Below, piece by piece: positions 45,893-56,975 of a stretch of 64,000 bases of DNA. This DNA comes from Astragalus membranaceus (taxonomy: Eukaryota; Streptophyta; Magnoliopsida; Fabales; Fabaceae), in assembly GCA_039519185.1 (NCBI GenBank), contig CM076847.1:27897251-27961250 (forward strand), written 5' to 3'. The stretch's first letter is position 1; each line of letters opens with the position of its first letter. A model generated the notes under the pieces. It was not told where the DNA came from and ran no database searches. It saw only the letters and a program-made list of their open reading frames with translations. The position numbers and the translations under genes were made by a program.

Positions 45893-45921
45893 AGTTAGAC
45901 CAGCAGCCACCCCAGTAGCTT
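45893..45921 (+). pseudogene. CACTA TnpA-type gene relic, 3' tip
   Basis: After the repeated AGTTAGAC the tail resumes for a few codons (QQPPQ) and reaches a TAG at 45914. Given the other CAG to TAG changes in this gene, this may be the original stop or another mutation. Confidence 0.55.
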
Positions 45922-46410
45922 TGGATTATTTTATTTTGTTGTATGGATATTTATTTTGTTGTTTTATTTAAAATAATTATTAATTTTCATTCCTAATTTT
46001 TATTTTTTTAATTAGTAAATTAATTAATTATTAACTTTTATTTTATTATCAATAATTAAGGTGATTAATAAAATAATTAATTAAAGTTTTTAATAAAATA
46101 ATATTAATTTTTTAAATAAACCGAAAATTAATTTAAAAAAAAAGCTTTTTCCGGCGGATTAAAGGGATTTCCGGCGGATATTTTTTCAAAAAAAAAATAA
46201 GGGTTTTCCGACGGATAATTTGCTGGTAATGTTTTGCGAATTTTTTTGGCTTTTCCAGCGGATTTTTCGGCACCACGAAATCCGTCGGAAAGCGTTTGCT
46301 GCGAGCTGGGTACCGGCGCCAAAAACCCGCCAGAAAGTCCACATTTTCGGCGGATTTTTGGCTTTTCTGGCAGATTTTGCCCGCCGAAAAATCCAATTTT
46401 TCTTGTAGTG
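45922..46410. other. CACTA 3' non-coding end with subterminal repeats
   Basis: AT-rich sequence to about 46145. Then come roughly eight GGCGGAT-type repeats in both orientations (46149-46390) and the terminal inverted repeat ending at 46410. Mirror image of 3958-4410. Confidence 0.85.
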
Positions 46411-46413
46411 GTC

Positions 46414-48355
46414 ATACCTACATATGCCTCATCTAACCCTCCTTTCAAAGTCACTCCCAATCCACCGGACATCTCAATCACAGATCATCAACATCTTATG
46501 TTCAATTCACAACATAGAACAACAACATATATATAAACTCACAAAAGCCACAACACACAATAGAGAGGACCAACCAACACCAAATCACCAAAGGTCATAA
46601 ACAAACAACACACAATTACCAACCATAAGCACAACCACAAACATATAATAGTAGCTTGAAAGAAGCCCTTACCTCAACAAGCTTTCTAAGTAATAATGCA
46701 CGAACCTCGCCGGTATCACGTTCCCTAAACCATACAACAGACTTAGGTTAACATTACAATCCCAGACTAGCCCCACATAACTAGGTGGTTCGATCAACTA
46801 AGGTAAAATAGAGAGGATTTGGTTTCTTAGAACTTTCTTGCACAAAAAGCATGAATATTTAAAATCGAATACTTAGAAAACAAGACTTTCCAAAACTTTT
46901 CTCATAAATAACTTAACACTTTAAATATCATTTTTCTTCAAAACTTTCAACTTCAATACATAACTTAAAATCATAACTCAACAGCTTAATTTGTAAAACG
47001 ATTTTCTTCTAAATTCAAATCAAACACCAAAAATTTTCTAAGTATATTTATGACGAAAATTTGGCAAAAGTCTCCTTTGTATTTAGGTCATTTTCCAAAA
47101 TTTCCTGTCCTGACAGAAACACAAATTCATAGACATTTTTCAACAACTCAAACATCAATCAAAACAAGATTGGCCAGTTTTCCTCAATACCCGTCAATAT
47201 TCCGGTTTAACGGTTTTTCACCAAAACGCTTTCTAATCTCACGTCAAACCGAAATATTGACTTCATCAACCAATCAATCAAAAACACTTTTGACATCAAA
47301 TGTGATTTTAACGGTTTTTGTACAAAAACATTCCTCGAAAACGTACAACAACCGGAACAACATTTCAAACATATCCATGGCTTCTCAATGATACATTTAA
47401 CAGTCAAACATTTCAATCATCAAATTCATTCAACATCAAACATCAATTTATGACATAGCCTCAACTTTCAATTCATCACATTCAATCATTAACGAAACCT
47501 CACAAATCGAAGAACTCACCTATCGTGATGAAAATCACGAAACACTGAGACTTTCCGCCACTCGAACATCCGACTCGCGAGAAATCCCACTTTGCACCTA
47601 GGCACCAACATGAGCTCCTAGTGCTTCAAAACTCATCCCTAAGCCTAAACTTGATTCCTAAGTTTGAATTTTCAATCAACCATAAAGCTTCCATGAATTC
47701 ACTATTCATCATCTTCAACCTCCAATTGCTTCAACACATAAAACCCCAATTTTGATTATCAAACCCTAACTCACCTAAGCTTGATTTCTTCACTCCAAGC
47801 TAACAACCAAACTCCTATTTGAGCTTCTCAAACCTCCAAAACACTTCAGAGAAGAAGAAAACTCAAGATTTTCTCCTTTTCCTCACTAGTTTCGAAAATG
47901 GTAGAATATGGGATAGTGGGTTGTTGTGTATGATTTTGGTGTCAAATTGAAGAGGAAGGAGAGGGGATTCTATTGGAACAAAGAAGAAGAAATTTGATGA
48001 ATGTTTCCCCACCCTCTCCTCTCTTCTCCCTCTCATAACCCTCTCCCTCTCTCACTTATCCATTCTTTCTTTCTTTCCTTTCCTTCTACGGTTCCTTTCT
48101 TTTCTTTTTCCTTTCTTTCATTTCTTTTTATTTTAAATACTCACATAAGTGAGAGTGAGGGTAAAAGACTATTATACCCTTACTCTTTTCTTTATTTCTA
48201 ATCAAACCCCTCTCTATCTATTACTCATTTTAAAAACCCTACACCAATTAATAATTAATCTAGCACTCAATTAATAAAATTATTAATCAAGCACTAAATT
48301 AAATTAATTAGGTTAAATTCAAAATAATTATCTCAATTATTTTAGGGATGTTACA
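46414..48355 (-). mobile_element. Gypsy solo LTR D, second segment
   Basis: This continues LTR D after the CACTA target duplication GTC (46411-46413) and ends GGGATGTTACA at 48355, followed by the duplicated GGTCC (48356-48360). It contains no coding region. Read on the minus strand, the 47510-47600 part has a GGTGAGTTC motif also present in LTRs A and F. Confidence 0.85.
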
Positions 48356-48360
48356 GGTCC

Positions 48361-48423
48361 CGGGTTCAAACCCAGGAAACTAACATTCCCCCCTCCCCCA
48401 CTAACATTGCCTATCAAAAAAAA
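48361..48423 (+). mobile_element. SINE, 3' half (B box and A-tail)
   Basis: The B box GGTTCAAACCC lies at 48363-48373, followed by a pyrimidine-rich body and an A-run at 48416-48423. It joins the A-box half at 2240-2318 once LTR D is removed, giving a SINE of about 142 bases. A possible target duplication resembling AGAAGA is too weak to rely on. Confidence 0.65.
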
Positions 48424-49436
48424 GAAGAAGCTTTTGAACAGGCTTCTAAAGCATGAAAGAAAATTATCAAGCTTCTCTCAATGGTAAAATTGTTACATCA
48501 ACAATGTTCTATGCTAAGAAGAATGGAGTCAGTTGATAGAAGCCATCGCTAAAACGTATTCATGTGTTGACGAGCTCAGAAGCTCTCAACGGCCATCTGC
48601 AACAACAGTGTATGGCGCCTAGTGCAGTGTACCCATCAAGGCACAAAAGGACTCAACGGCTATATTCTCTTTGCTAAAGCATTTTAACGGATCTTTCAAG
48701 GAAAATGGCCTATAAATAAAGCATTGAGCCCTCAGAACTTCTTCAATAGAGACTGCACAGAATTGGTTGAGACATCAGAAGCTTCGCAGTAGCTTCTGAG
48801 TAAGTATAAACTCTCTCCAAAACACACTCACTGCAAATCAACATATCTGGGACTTTATTGAGTGTGTTCATAGCTTGTGTCAATTGTTAAATGTATTTTA
48901 CTTAAGCTATCTTTTTGTATCCCAGTTCAGAACACAAACATATTTTCATATATGTGTGTACCTTCTAAGCAATAAGCATAGGTTGTTGTATTGTGAGAGA
49001 AGAGGGCTAAGAAAGTGTTTCTTAGAGTTCTATGTTGCTAGACTTGGAAAAAACTAGTGTGATAGTTGATAGAGCTGTGTTAAGAAACTTATCAGGGATT
49101 AGCCATGGGTTGGCTTGTATACTATTTGTGAAATAGTGGAAAATCTCACTAGGTGTGAGGAGTGGACGTAGCCCTTGGTTTCGTTGAACCACTATAAATC
49201 TCTGTGTCTTCTTTACATGCTTTCTTTACTGGTTTCTCACTAACTGTTTTCTAAACTAAACAAGTTAAACAAATTCTTTAAGAACAAAATTATTTTGTCT
49301 ATGCAATACTTATCTACAAAGGTCATCATTTCAGTAAGTACCAAACTAGCTTCTAAAAGAATTTGAGTCTAAAAAAAGAATTTAAAATGTGTCACAACTC
49401 AAACCTCACCTTTCTTGTGACTTATATTTGACTTCA
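48424..49436 (+). mobile_element. Ty1/copia 5' LTR, right segment
   Basis: This continues the LTR begun at 1852. It contains the likely promoter TATA box and ends CA at 49436, directly before the primer site. Excluding the inserted SINE and later elements, the LTR is about 1.4 kb, in the range of SIRE/Maximus-type copia elements. Confidence 0.7.
48711..48718 (+). promoter_or_regulatory. Probable TATA box of the copia LTR
   Basis: TATAAATA lies about 725 bases before the LTR end, in an otherwise mixed-composition stretch. Upstream LTR sequence is displaced 46 kb away by the nested insertions, so any upstream enhancer is separated from it. Confidence 0.5.
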
Positions 49437-49450
49437 ATTGGCATCAGAGC
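49437..49450 (+). promoter_or_regulatory. Primer binding site of the copia element
   Basis: ATTGGCATCAGAGC follows the LTR end. It resembles the TGGTATCAGAGC initiator-Met tRNA site with one mismatch. Confidence 0.75.
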
Positions 49451-49507
49451 AAGGCCTCGGGTTGAAGACACTCAAAAAGTGTCAGAGGAAAGATCTTGGA
49501 AGAAGTC

Positions 49508-49694
49508 ATGGCCAGACCAAATTCTGTTGCAATTCTACCAGGAGGAGCATCTTCAAATAGACCTCTAGGATTCAATGGAGAACACTACTACTACTGGAAG
49601 AATCAGATGAAGCTATACATGGAATCCCAAGATACAGATATCTGGGATATTATTCAAAATGGTCCTTATGTTTCAAAGGTTACTTATGATGATT
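49508..49694 (+). pseudogene. Copia gag, N-terminal fragment
   Basis: The start MARPNSVA at 49508 leads to a copia-type Gag N-terminus, with FNGEHYYYWKNQMKLYMES matching the usual F-G-x-N-Y-x-x-W-K pattern. It is cut at 49694 by solo LTR F, with the duplicated ATGAT at 49690-49694. Gag continues at 51993. Confidence 0.85.
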
Positions 49695-51992
49695 GTAACA
49701 CCCCGATAAATTCTAATATATAGAACTACCGAAATGCACTAAATGGCATACATCAGAGTAACTTCCTGTTATTGAAATATTGAACACAACTAAAACATTC
49801 GATAATACATATCGATCGGTTCTCTGAACCTCATAAACTTCCTTGAAAATGCTTAAGTTCAAACTTAAGACTTGTACATAATCCTGGTGTTCAATAATCC
49901 AAAAACATAAAGTAGCGGAAACGATTTTACAACTTGACAATGGAAGTTATACAATCAGAACATAGAAACCATAAACGGAAACAAGGTCTAAAACATTAAA
50001 CTAGGTCTTCAATGACTCCAAGAGTCACACCAGCTAGCCATGCTTTACCGCCTTTGCTTTCCCCTGTTTCTCTGTAAAAACCACAAATATGAAGGGTGAG
50101 ATAAACATTATCTCAGTGAGTCCTATCGAGACCCCTTACTACTCTAGCGGTTCATTATGCCTTGTTTTGAACTCGTGGTTCTAAAAAGCAACCACGTGGA
50201 AATACATTTAGTTCCTGTAACCTTCATGCTCATGGCCCTCCTAAGCGACACATGAAGCATGCAATCTTTGTTCCATGTTTTTAGCATAACACCTCAGTCT
50301 ACCTATTTTATAGGCATCTCTTGACCTGTTGGTGAACCCATCCCGCTATTGCTAGCAGGGGAAACATTCTTGAGTCTAGGTTTTGGGGCTCATGACTTCC
50401 CCTCCCCTAGTATGCTAACCTCTTAGGGTCGTCACCCTTTTTCCTCTTGTATTTATTATACATTTTCAGTCTGTGTACCCACAATGGGCTGTTAGTCATT
50501 CCAGTCAAGTACCATGTACCATATCAGTCAATTTCAGTGTACAATATCAATCAAGTATCGTGTGTTATTATCATTCTTTAACATTTGCACTCTCGCGTTC
50601 TCTAAGAGCGGTTTTCCATTTTATTCATAACACACTATTTTTCTATCGAACATGTTCAATCTCATACCATTGTTACCTTTACCTTGTTGTGGCCCCTTTG
50701 GGAATGGATTAGAAGAGGATTGGAATCATTTAGAATGGATAAAAAGGTACTTTGAAATTGAAGGTCAGAAGTTCTCACACGACCCGTGCGTATATGCGCA
50801 CGACCCGTGCTTAGTTGAACAATTTGCAGAAAATTTCCAGGAAGCTACGCACGACCCGTGCGGCTAAGCGCACGATCCGTGCGTTATCTACCAGATTTAC
50901 AGAAAGTTTCAGGGACAGTTCATGTCGTATCAGATGGAGGCGCACGACCCGTGCCCAGAGGCACACGATCCGTGTGGCTCCATCAGTTTCCAGAAAACAG
51001 ATTTTTCAAGGGTTATTCCATTCCATTCCGATTCCAACTTCCCTTCCGATCGAGGCCCAAACTCAAACACGCATTAAAACACAATATTATAGCAATCCAA
51101 TCCAGCACACCCAACAATCAATCAAGAAATTCATAGTTCAATCATGAGCTTTGGGAAAACGGTTTTCAATATAATTCTTTCGATACCAGAAACGTGTGAC
51201 AACAATTTTCAAAAGTAAAGACTCGAAAAACGAACACGTTCCCTAAGCGAGTTATAGAACTCACCCGAAGTGATGAAAATCACTCAAACGACGAATCTAG
51301 CAGTCGACTCGTTCGAATAACCTCACGAACCGCCTCCGACTCGCTCCAAAAACTGAACCGAACTTCCCAAGGAACTAAGACTCGAACTCAGCAACTCAAA
51401 TGAGCTTCAAACAGGTTTGTTGCTTGGATGTGAGCTTTGGTACTGAATATAGGACTATAGCAAAGACATGCAACTATTTGGAGCATCAACACTCCATTTT
51501 TGAGCTTGGAGCTTCAAAGGTGCACAAATGGTGATTTGCGATAAAGTGGGTTGATGGAAGATTTCTGGGCATCAATGTATAGAGGGAGAAGAATGGTGAA
51601 CAATGGTGGGTTCAGATCTTACATGCATCAAGTTTCCATGGAACTCTTCTCTCTTCCAAACCCTCTCTCTCTCGCGAGCTCTCCTCTTTCTCTCTACTCC
51701 TCACTTCAGTTTTTCTTTCTTATTTCTGAAACTCCACAATTAAAAGTGGGTAAGGAGGACTTAGGGTCAGCTGGTCACTTAAACTAGGGAATTTATCCAA
51801 ATACCCCTTAGCTACTAATTCTATTCTTTGGGACATCTTATTACCTATGAAGCTTAACTTAACTCATTACTCCTAACACTTAATCAAACAATTATTCACT
51901 TAACAAGCATAATTATTCGAATATTTTAATAAATATATATAACCTCTCGCTAATTTTTAATAATTGAAATTAGCCAATTAGGGGATGTTACA
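49695..51992 (-). mobile_element. Gypsy solo LTR F (reverse orientation)
   Basis: 2298 bases, TGTAACACCCCG to GGGATGTTACA, with a perfect 5-bp target duplication ATGAT (49690-49694 and 51993-51997) and no coding body. Its reverse complement resembles LTR A in the palindromic CACGACCCGTGCG repeats (50779-50970), the GAGATAA...TTATCTC element (50098-50115) and the surrounding sequence, so it is a relative of A in minus orientation. A solo LTR arises by recombination between the two LTRs of a full element. Confidence 0.95.
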
Positions 51993-51997
51993 ATGAT

Positions 51998-53140
51998 GGA
52001 AGAACTGATGACAAACCAAAGCAAACATGAACTGCAGAGGACATACGCCTAATCCTGCTGAACTCCAAGGCAGAGTACTATCTCACTTGCGCTTTAAGCA
52101 GAAGTGAATATGACAAAGTTGTTGGGAAATAAACAGCCAAAGAAATATGGGACACATTGCAAGTAGCTCATGAAGGAACGGATCAGATCAAGGAAGCCAA
52201 AACAGGAATTCTAGTCAGAGAATTTGAAAAGTTCACAATGAGTAAGGATTAAACAATTGATGAAATGTCTGCAAAATTTACCACAATGATAAATGGCTTG
52301 AGCTCTCTGAGAAAGAATTACACTAACCTAGAGAAAATCAGGAAGTTGCTAAGCTGTCTGCCAAAAGCATGGAGACCTATGGTGACAGCCATTGAAGAAA
52401 CCAAGACCCTATCTACTCTAAACATTGATGAACTACTTGGCTCATTGAAAGTGCATGAGCAAATAATCAAAGAAAAACTTCACCCAAAGAAAAGCAAATC
52501 TATAGCTCTCAAAGCTTCTCAAAAGGCAGGAAACTCATCTTCTAAGAAAGGAAAAGGAACAGCATTAAAATCCTCTCAAGAAACGGATGAGGAAAATGAT
52601 GAAGAAAGTGAAGAAGATTCAGAAGGATAATAATGGTCATTAATCTCAAGAAGAGTAAACAAGTGGTTTGCAAACAGAAAGAAAGGAAAAGCATTCCCTC
52701 AATACAAAAGAGAGATTTCAAACAGTGATTCAAACAAACAAAAAATCACTTACTTTGAGTGCAGAAAAACTGGTCATATGAGACAAGAATGTCCTCTCTT
52801 GAATAAGAAAGGATTCAGAAGGTCCTTAGAAATGAAGAAAGCACTCATGGCAACTTGGGATGGCACTGAAGATTCCTCTTCAGAAAATGAAGGACGAGCT
52901 GCAAATCTGTGCCTCATGGCAGGATCAACTCAAGATGAGTTATCTGACTCTAAACTCTCTAAATGTGATACATGTAAAGAAATATATAGAATCATCTTTT
53001 GATAGCTTGCTTTATGATTCAAACATTTTATCTAAAAAATGCATTTTTTTCTAACAACAACTCTGAATCAAAAAGTGAAAATGAAGAGCTGAGAGCTCAA
53101 AATGAAAGAATGTCTAAAACCATTCACACTTTACAGCAAT
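51998..53140 (+). pseudogene. Copia gag, remainder (stops)
   Basis: This resumes after the ATGAT duplication. It carries the UBN2-type copia Gag domain (EIWDTLQVAHEG at about 52146-52181, then AKFTTMINGL and LLSCLPKAW) with stops at about 52029, 52130 and 52250. An acidic stretch ends at a stop at about 52628. In another frame, at about 52750-52795, is a zinc-knuckle remnant (ECRKTGHMRQEC) whose first Cys is gone. No protease, RT or integrase follows because LTR E interrupts the element at 53141. Long dead. Confidence 0.82.
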
Positions 53141-53860
53141 TGTAACACCCCGGTATTTTTATTTGTTAAAAACACCCAAGTGCACATTAAACATACATCA
53201 GAGATATTATTTCCTGCTCAGACACTGAATACCATTATAAATTTTTCGCTGAATAAAACAAAACAGTCTTATATACAAACAAGACCATACGATACTCAGA
53301 CCATAACCTGTCAGCAACTATGGTAGTCAGAGTCATACAAGAAAGCGGAATGAAAGATAACATAATACTAATGCCATAGTATTGTGATACACGGACAACA
53401 GAAGGAAAATAAACTTAAACGTAAAACTAAGTCATCATCCATCACTCGGGGCCACCTACTCGTGCCTCTGAGGTTTCTTCTGTCCCTGTTTATCTGTAAA
53501 ACAACAACATTTAAACAGTGAGATACAATCTCAGTGAGTTATACCGAGACCCCTACTAACACTCTCGGTTCAATTATGAATTTTTATATAACGTGACACG
53601 GCACCGACTGCGTTACCGCTTCCAAACCCGGTGAACCGCATTACTTCACTTTTAACAGATCACCGACTGCGTTACCGCTTCCAAACCCGGTGAACCTGTT
53701 GTGACTCAGTACGACACCGACTGCGTTACCGCTTCCAAACCCGGTGAATCGTACAACAAACAAATTTGAAATAACACCGACTGCGTAACCGCTTCCAAAC
53801 CCGGTGAACCCCCTTACCAATAGCATTTTTCCTAATGGCACGGAGCCTAGGGTAAGGGAT
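53141..53860 (-). mobile_element. Gypsy LTR E, partial (reverse orientation)
   Basis: It starts TGTAACACCCCGG, and its reverse complement shares with A and F the CACTGAGAT...ATCTCAC element, here shortened at 53517-53541, and the CCGGG...GCAGTCGG repeats. It is cut at 53860 by the Ogre-like element. The other part is beyond the window, so solo or full-length status is unknown. Confidence 0.8.
53609..53810. repeat. Four ACCGACTGCGTTACCGCTTCC repeats in LTR E
   Basis: Four near-identical units of about 32 bases (starts about 53607, 53661, 53716, 53776) are separated by unrelated spacers of about 20-30 bases. Unit ends are partly complementary. The reverse complement matches the skeleton of the repeats in LTR A at 8735-8866. 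Confidence 0.85.
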
Positions 53861-54950
53861 TGTCATACCCCAATTTTGTCCGGCCTAGGTCAAAACCCTA
53901 ATTTTCAACCAAAAATAAATAAAACAAGTCTTAGCATTCATCCTAGAGGTTAGGAAGAGCATCATGCCTGCATCTTAGAAGTTTCATAATGCAATTTAGG
54001 GTTAGAAAAGCATTGCATGGCATTTTAGAGCACTTTAGAGCATTTCTAGGGTTTCTAGGGTTTTTCCTAGATCAAAGGGTATTTTGGTAATTTCGCCAAA
54101 AAGACTTAACTTCTCATCATGCATGCATTTCTAGGGTTTTAGAGTTATCCAAAAGGTCTCAGGATCATTTTTAGAGTGGAAATGAAGTTTGGAGCAAAAT
54201 CAGGGTTTTTGGGACCAAAAGGGCATTTTGGTCATTTCACTAAAATAAATAATTTCTCGGTAAAAACCATTATGCATCTCTTGAGGAATTTATGTGAATC
54301 CAAGTGAGTGGAGTTGTGTATTTTTTTTGTGCATCATGGGAATATTTTTTGCATGAAATTCGGTTTTTGAACAAAAGGGCAAAATGGTCATTTCCTTTGG
54401 AGTGGGGTCAATAAATCAATTTTGGGATTGGTGAGATCATAAAATTCAGAGCCCAATCATTGAATCATGGGACATAGCCCAAAATAGCAAGAATTTAGAA
54501 GAATTATCTAGAAGGGAATAAGGAATATCCCTTTGAATTTTGAAAGGTCAAGTGTAGTACAATAGTACAAGTTGCAATTCCACTCACTCTCTCTCCTTGG
54601 CTGCGAATTCCAGCCCTTTTTCCCCATTTTTGATTTATTTTATTGGTTGCAATTTGTGTTTAAATCATGGCCTTCCATTCAAGTGTTAAATGCAATCCTC
54701 ACCCTTCATTTGAATTAAAATGGCACTCTTGTAATAAGCTTCATGGAAAAATACAATTTTGTAATTGAACTTATCCTTCACCACCCTCCTTAAGCTGCGC
54801 GCCTCAGCCCTCTCTCTCCTCACTTTGTGCTTTCTAATTGCCCCTAATCCATGTGACATTTGATCTTGACCCTTGGTTCAAAACTAAAATGCAATCCTAG
54901 AGCACAATGGAAATCAAATGACCTAGAAGCCCTTAATGATAAGTGAACAC

Positions 54951-54958
54951 TATATATA
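54951..54958 (+). promoter_or_regulatory. Probable TATA box of the Ogre-like LTR
   Basis: TATATATA after GAACAC lies 2.5 kb before the LTR end. About 50-100 bases downstream is a C/T-rich leader, as is common at plant LTR transcription starts. Confidence 0.5.
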
Positions 54959-55779
54959 CCTTCATATGATCAGCCCACAATCCTCTTCGCCTCACTCTCC
55001 ATTCAAAAACCCTAGCACACCTCCCTCCTCCTCTAGGCCGTAGCCACCCCCATTCCTTCTCCTCCATTTTTTTTCAACTTCCATCCACTAACTCACCTCA
55101 AACTCACTCCATATTCATATATCCTCCTCCTTTCATCTTTGATTCCACATTTACATCATCAAAGGGGCTGATCCTTCAAGGTTGCGTGTTGGTTGTTGGT
55201 GATTTTTGAAGAGTGTTGGTGATTTGTTACTCTTGATCTTCATTTCTACTCTTGTTTAGCTTGGAACTAAGGTATAACCTAAAACCCTTTGCATTTTCAT
55301 CCACTTTCTTGCATCAAAATCCCTTTTCAACTTATATTTGCATCTCATAACATCATCTAAATGTAGATTAGGGGCTGTTGTGGGTGAGAGTTGGCATCTC
55401 ACCCACCTAATAAATTGTTCTTGTGACTATGTGTTGATTATGTATTGTTCTTGTGATGTTTTTTGCATTTGGTGAAATAAAATTGTGAATCTATGGCCAT
55501 TTTGGTTCGCAAGTTATGTAGAATGCATGTGTAATATAATTTCCTTGTTCATCCTGGCCTAATAATACTTGATCTAGCCATTGATGTTTGATTGTTGTGT
55601 TATTATGCTTGGAATCATGTTAAAACTTGTAAAAATAATTTTACATCCATATGTATGTTTCGCAAGTTGCTAAAATAAATAGGGTTTTTGTTGCCTTTTG
55701 GTTATTTGGCTTGCCTTTGTGCTTAAAAATGTTTTCTCAAGTTGTTTTAATGAAGTTTGCTTGCAAGTTTTTGTTGATG

Positions 55780-56330
55780 ATTGACAAAAGGACTCTCACT
55801 CGTGCTTTGAGCACCATTTGTTAAGTGATGAGGATTGTTCAAGAGGATTCAACCACCTTTGAGTTATAATGTTATTTGTCCTTGTAAATTTGGTTTACCA
55901 TATTTGTTTCAAATGTTGATGATGTGTAAGATGACTCTCACTTGTGCTTTAGGCACTATTCTTTAAGTGATGAGGATTACTTCAAGTGATTCAACTCTCT
56001 TTAAGTCTTCAAATGAACAAGGTGTGAATTTATGATTCTTTGCTTGCTAATGGTTTATGATAACTTGTGAACAATTTATTTTGGTCATTTTGAGCCTTGC
56101 AAATGTGTTGCTTGTTTAGATCATTAATTTGTTGATGATTGGTAAGAGGAATCAACATGTGTTTACAAGCACTATCCTAAATGTTGAGGATTACTTATAA
56201 GGGATTCAACTCTTGCGCATATCTTAGCATTAAAAATTTGGTAAAATGACTAGACACTTATGCCTTTGTGCATTGTTAATAAGTGTCAAAGATTACCAAA
56301 AGGGACTTAACTCTTGTGCTTTTATTGTTG
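55780..56330. repeat. Degenerate tandem repeats in Ogre-like LTR, first block
   Basis: Four diverged units centred near 55800, 55940, 56150 and 56250 share a theme: a GACTCTCACTCGTGCTTT-like start, GCACTATT, AAGTGATGAGGATTAC and GGATTCAACTC. Spacing is roughly 100-200 bases. Confidence 0.7.
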
Positions 56331-56659
56331 ACCCTTAAATGATTCAATGAATTACCCCTTTGCAATTGATTAATGTTTCACCTTTGTGTGACCATTTCTT
56401 ATGGCAATTTGTAATTAGTTTTGACTATTACATATTTATGCATATTGCTTGTCTCTTAGATTTGTAATGATTGCATGATTTGTAATTAAGTGATTTGTAT
56501 ATTGGCTAGGGATTGGTATGTTGATTGAAATGTCCTACTTGTTTTCCAAAACCCCTTTTCCAAACCAAATTCTTTTTCTCAACTTGTTTCAAATCAAGAG
56601 TCAAATGTTTCCCAAACAAAAACCCTAAGGCATTTTTTTTTCTCTTAAATAAATCATTA

Positions 56660-56975
56660 GCCATCACTCGAAGCCTTTGCTTGTTTGATCGCTAATGAGG
56701 AGTTATTAGTGGTAGTCACTCGAAGCCTTTGCTTGTTTGACTATCATGAAAGCTCCCACACCTTAACTAAAAATAAATAAAATCCAATTTCAAAAACAAC
56801 ATAATTATCACCAATGCTCACCTTTTTCAAAAATGATTTCAAAAAAAAAAGATAATAAAACGTTGTTACTTGTAGTCACTCGAAGCCTTTGCTTGTTTGA
56901 TTACCGGTTTCAACTATTTTTTTTCAAGTTAGTAATGAACGCCACTCGAAGCCGTTGCTTGTTTGGCATTCGTGA
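56660..56975. repeat. CACTCGAAGCCTTTGCTTG repeats in Ogre-like LTR
   Basis: Four copies of CACTCGAAGCCTTTGCTTG followed by TTTGA or TTTGG start at about 56664, 56718, 56877 and 56943, with variable spacers. Confidence 0.85.

Larger units (their letters stand above)
3938..46410 (+). mobile_element. CACTA (En/Spm) DNA transposon, 42.5 kb including nested insertions
   Basis: The 5' end reads CACTACAAGAA (3938-3948) and the 3' end is its inverse, TTCTTGTAGTG (46400-46410). The inverted repeats stay similar for about 28 bases. The flanking trinucleotide GTC is present on both sides (3935-3937 and 46411-46413), which is the 3-bp duplication expected of CACTA elements. Subterminal GGCGGAT-type repeats and two degraded transposase genes support the assignment. 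After removal of elements B (with A inside), C and the hAT, the transposon itself is about 5.4 kb, so it is internally deleted compared with autonomous family members. Confidence 0.95.

Noticed and set aside
47050..48201. Small plus-strand frames in the second half of LTR D
   Set aside because: LTR D reads on the minus strand, the frames have no recognised domains, and composition matches non-coding LTR sequence.
53609..53810. CRISPR-like pattern of four repeats with unique spacers
   Set aside because: It lies inside a plant LTR, the units have relatives in another LTR family, there are no cas genes and the genome is eukaryotic.
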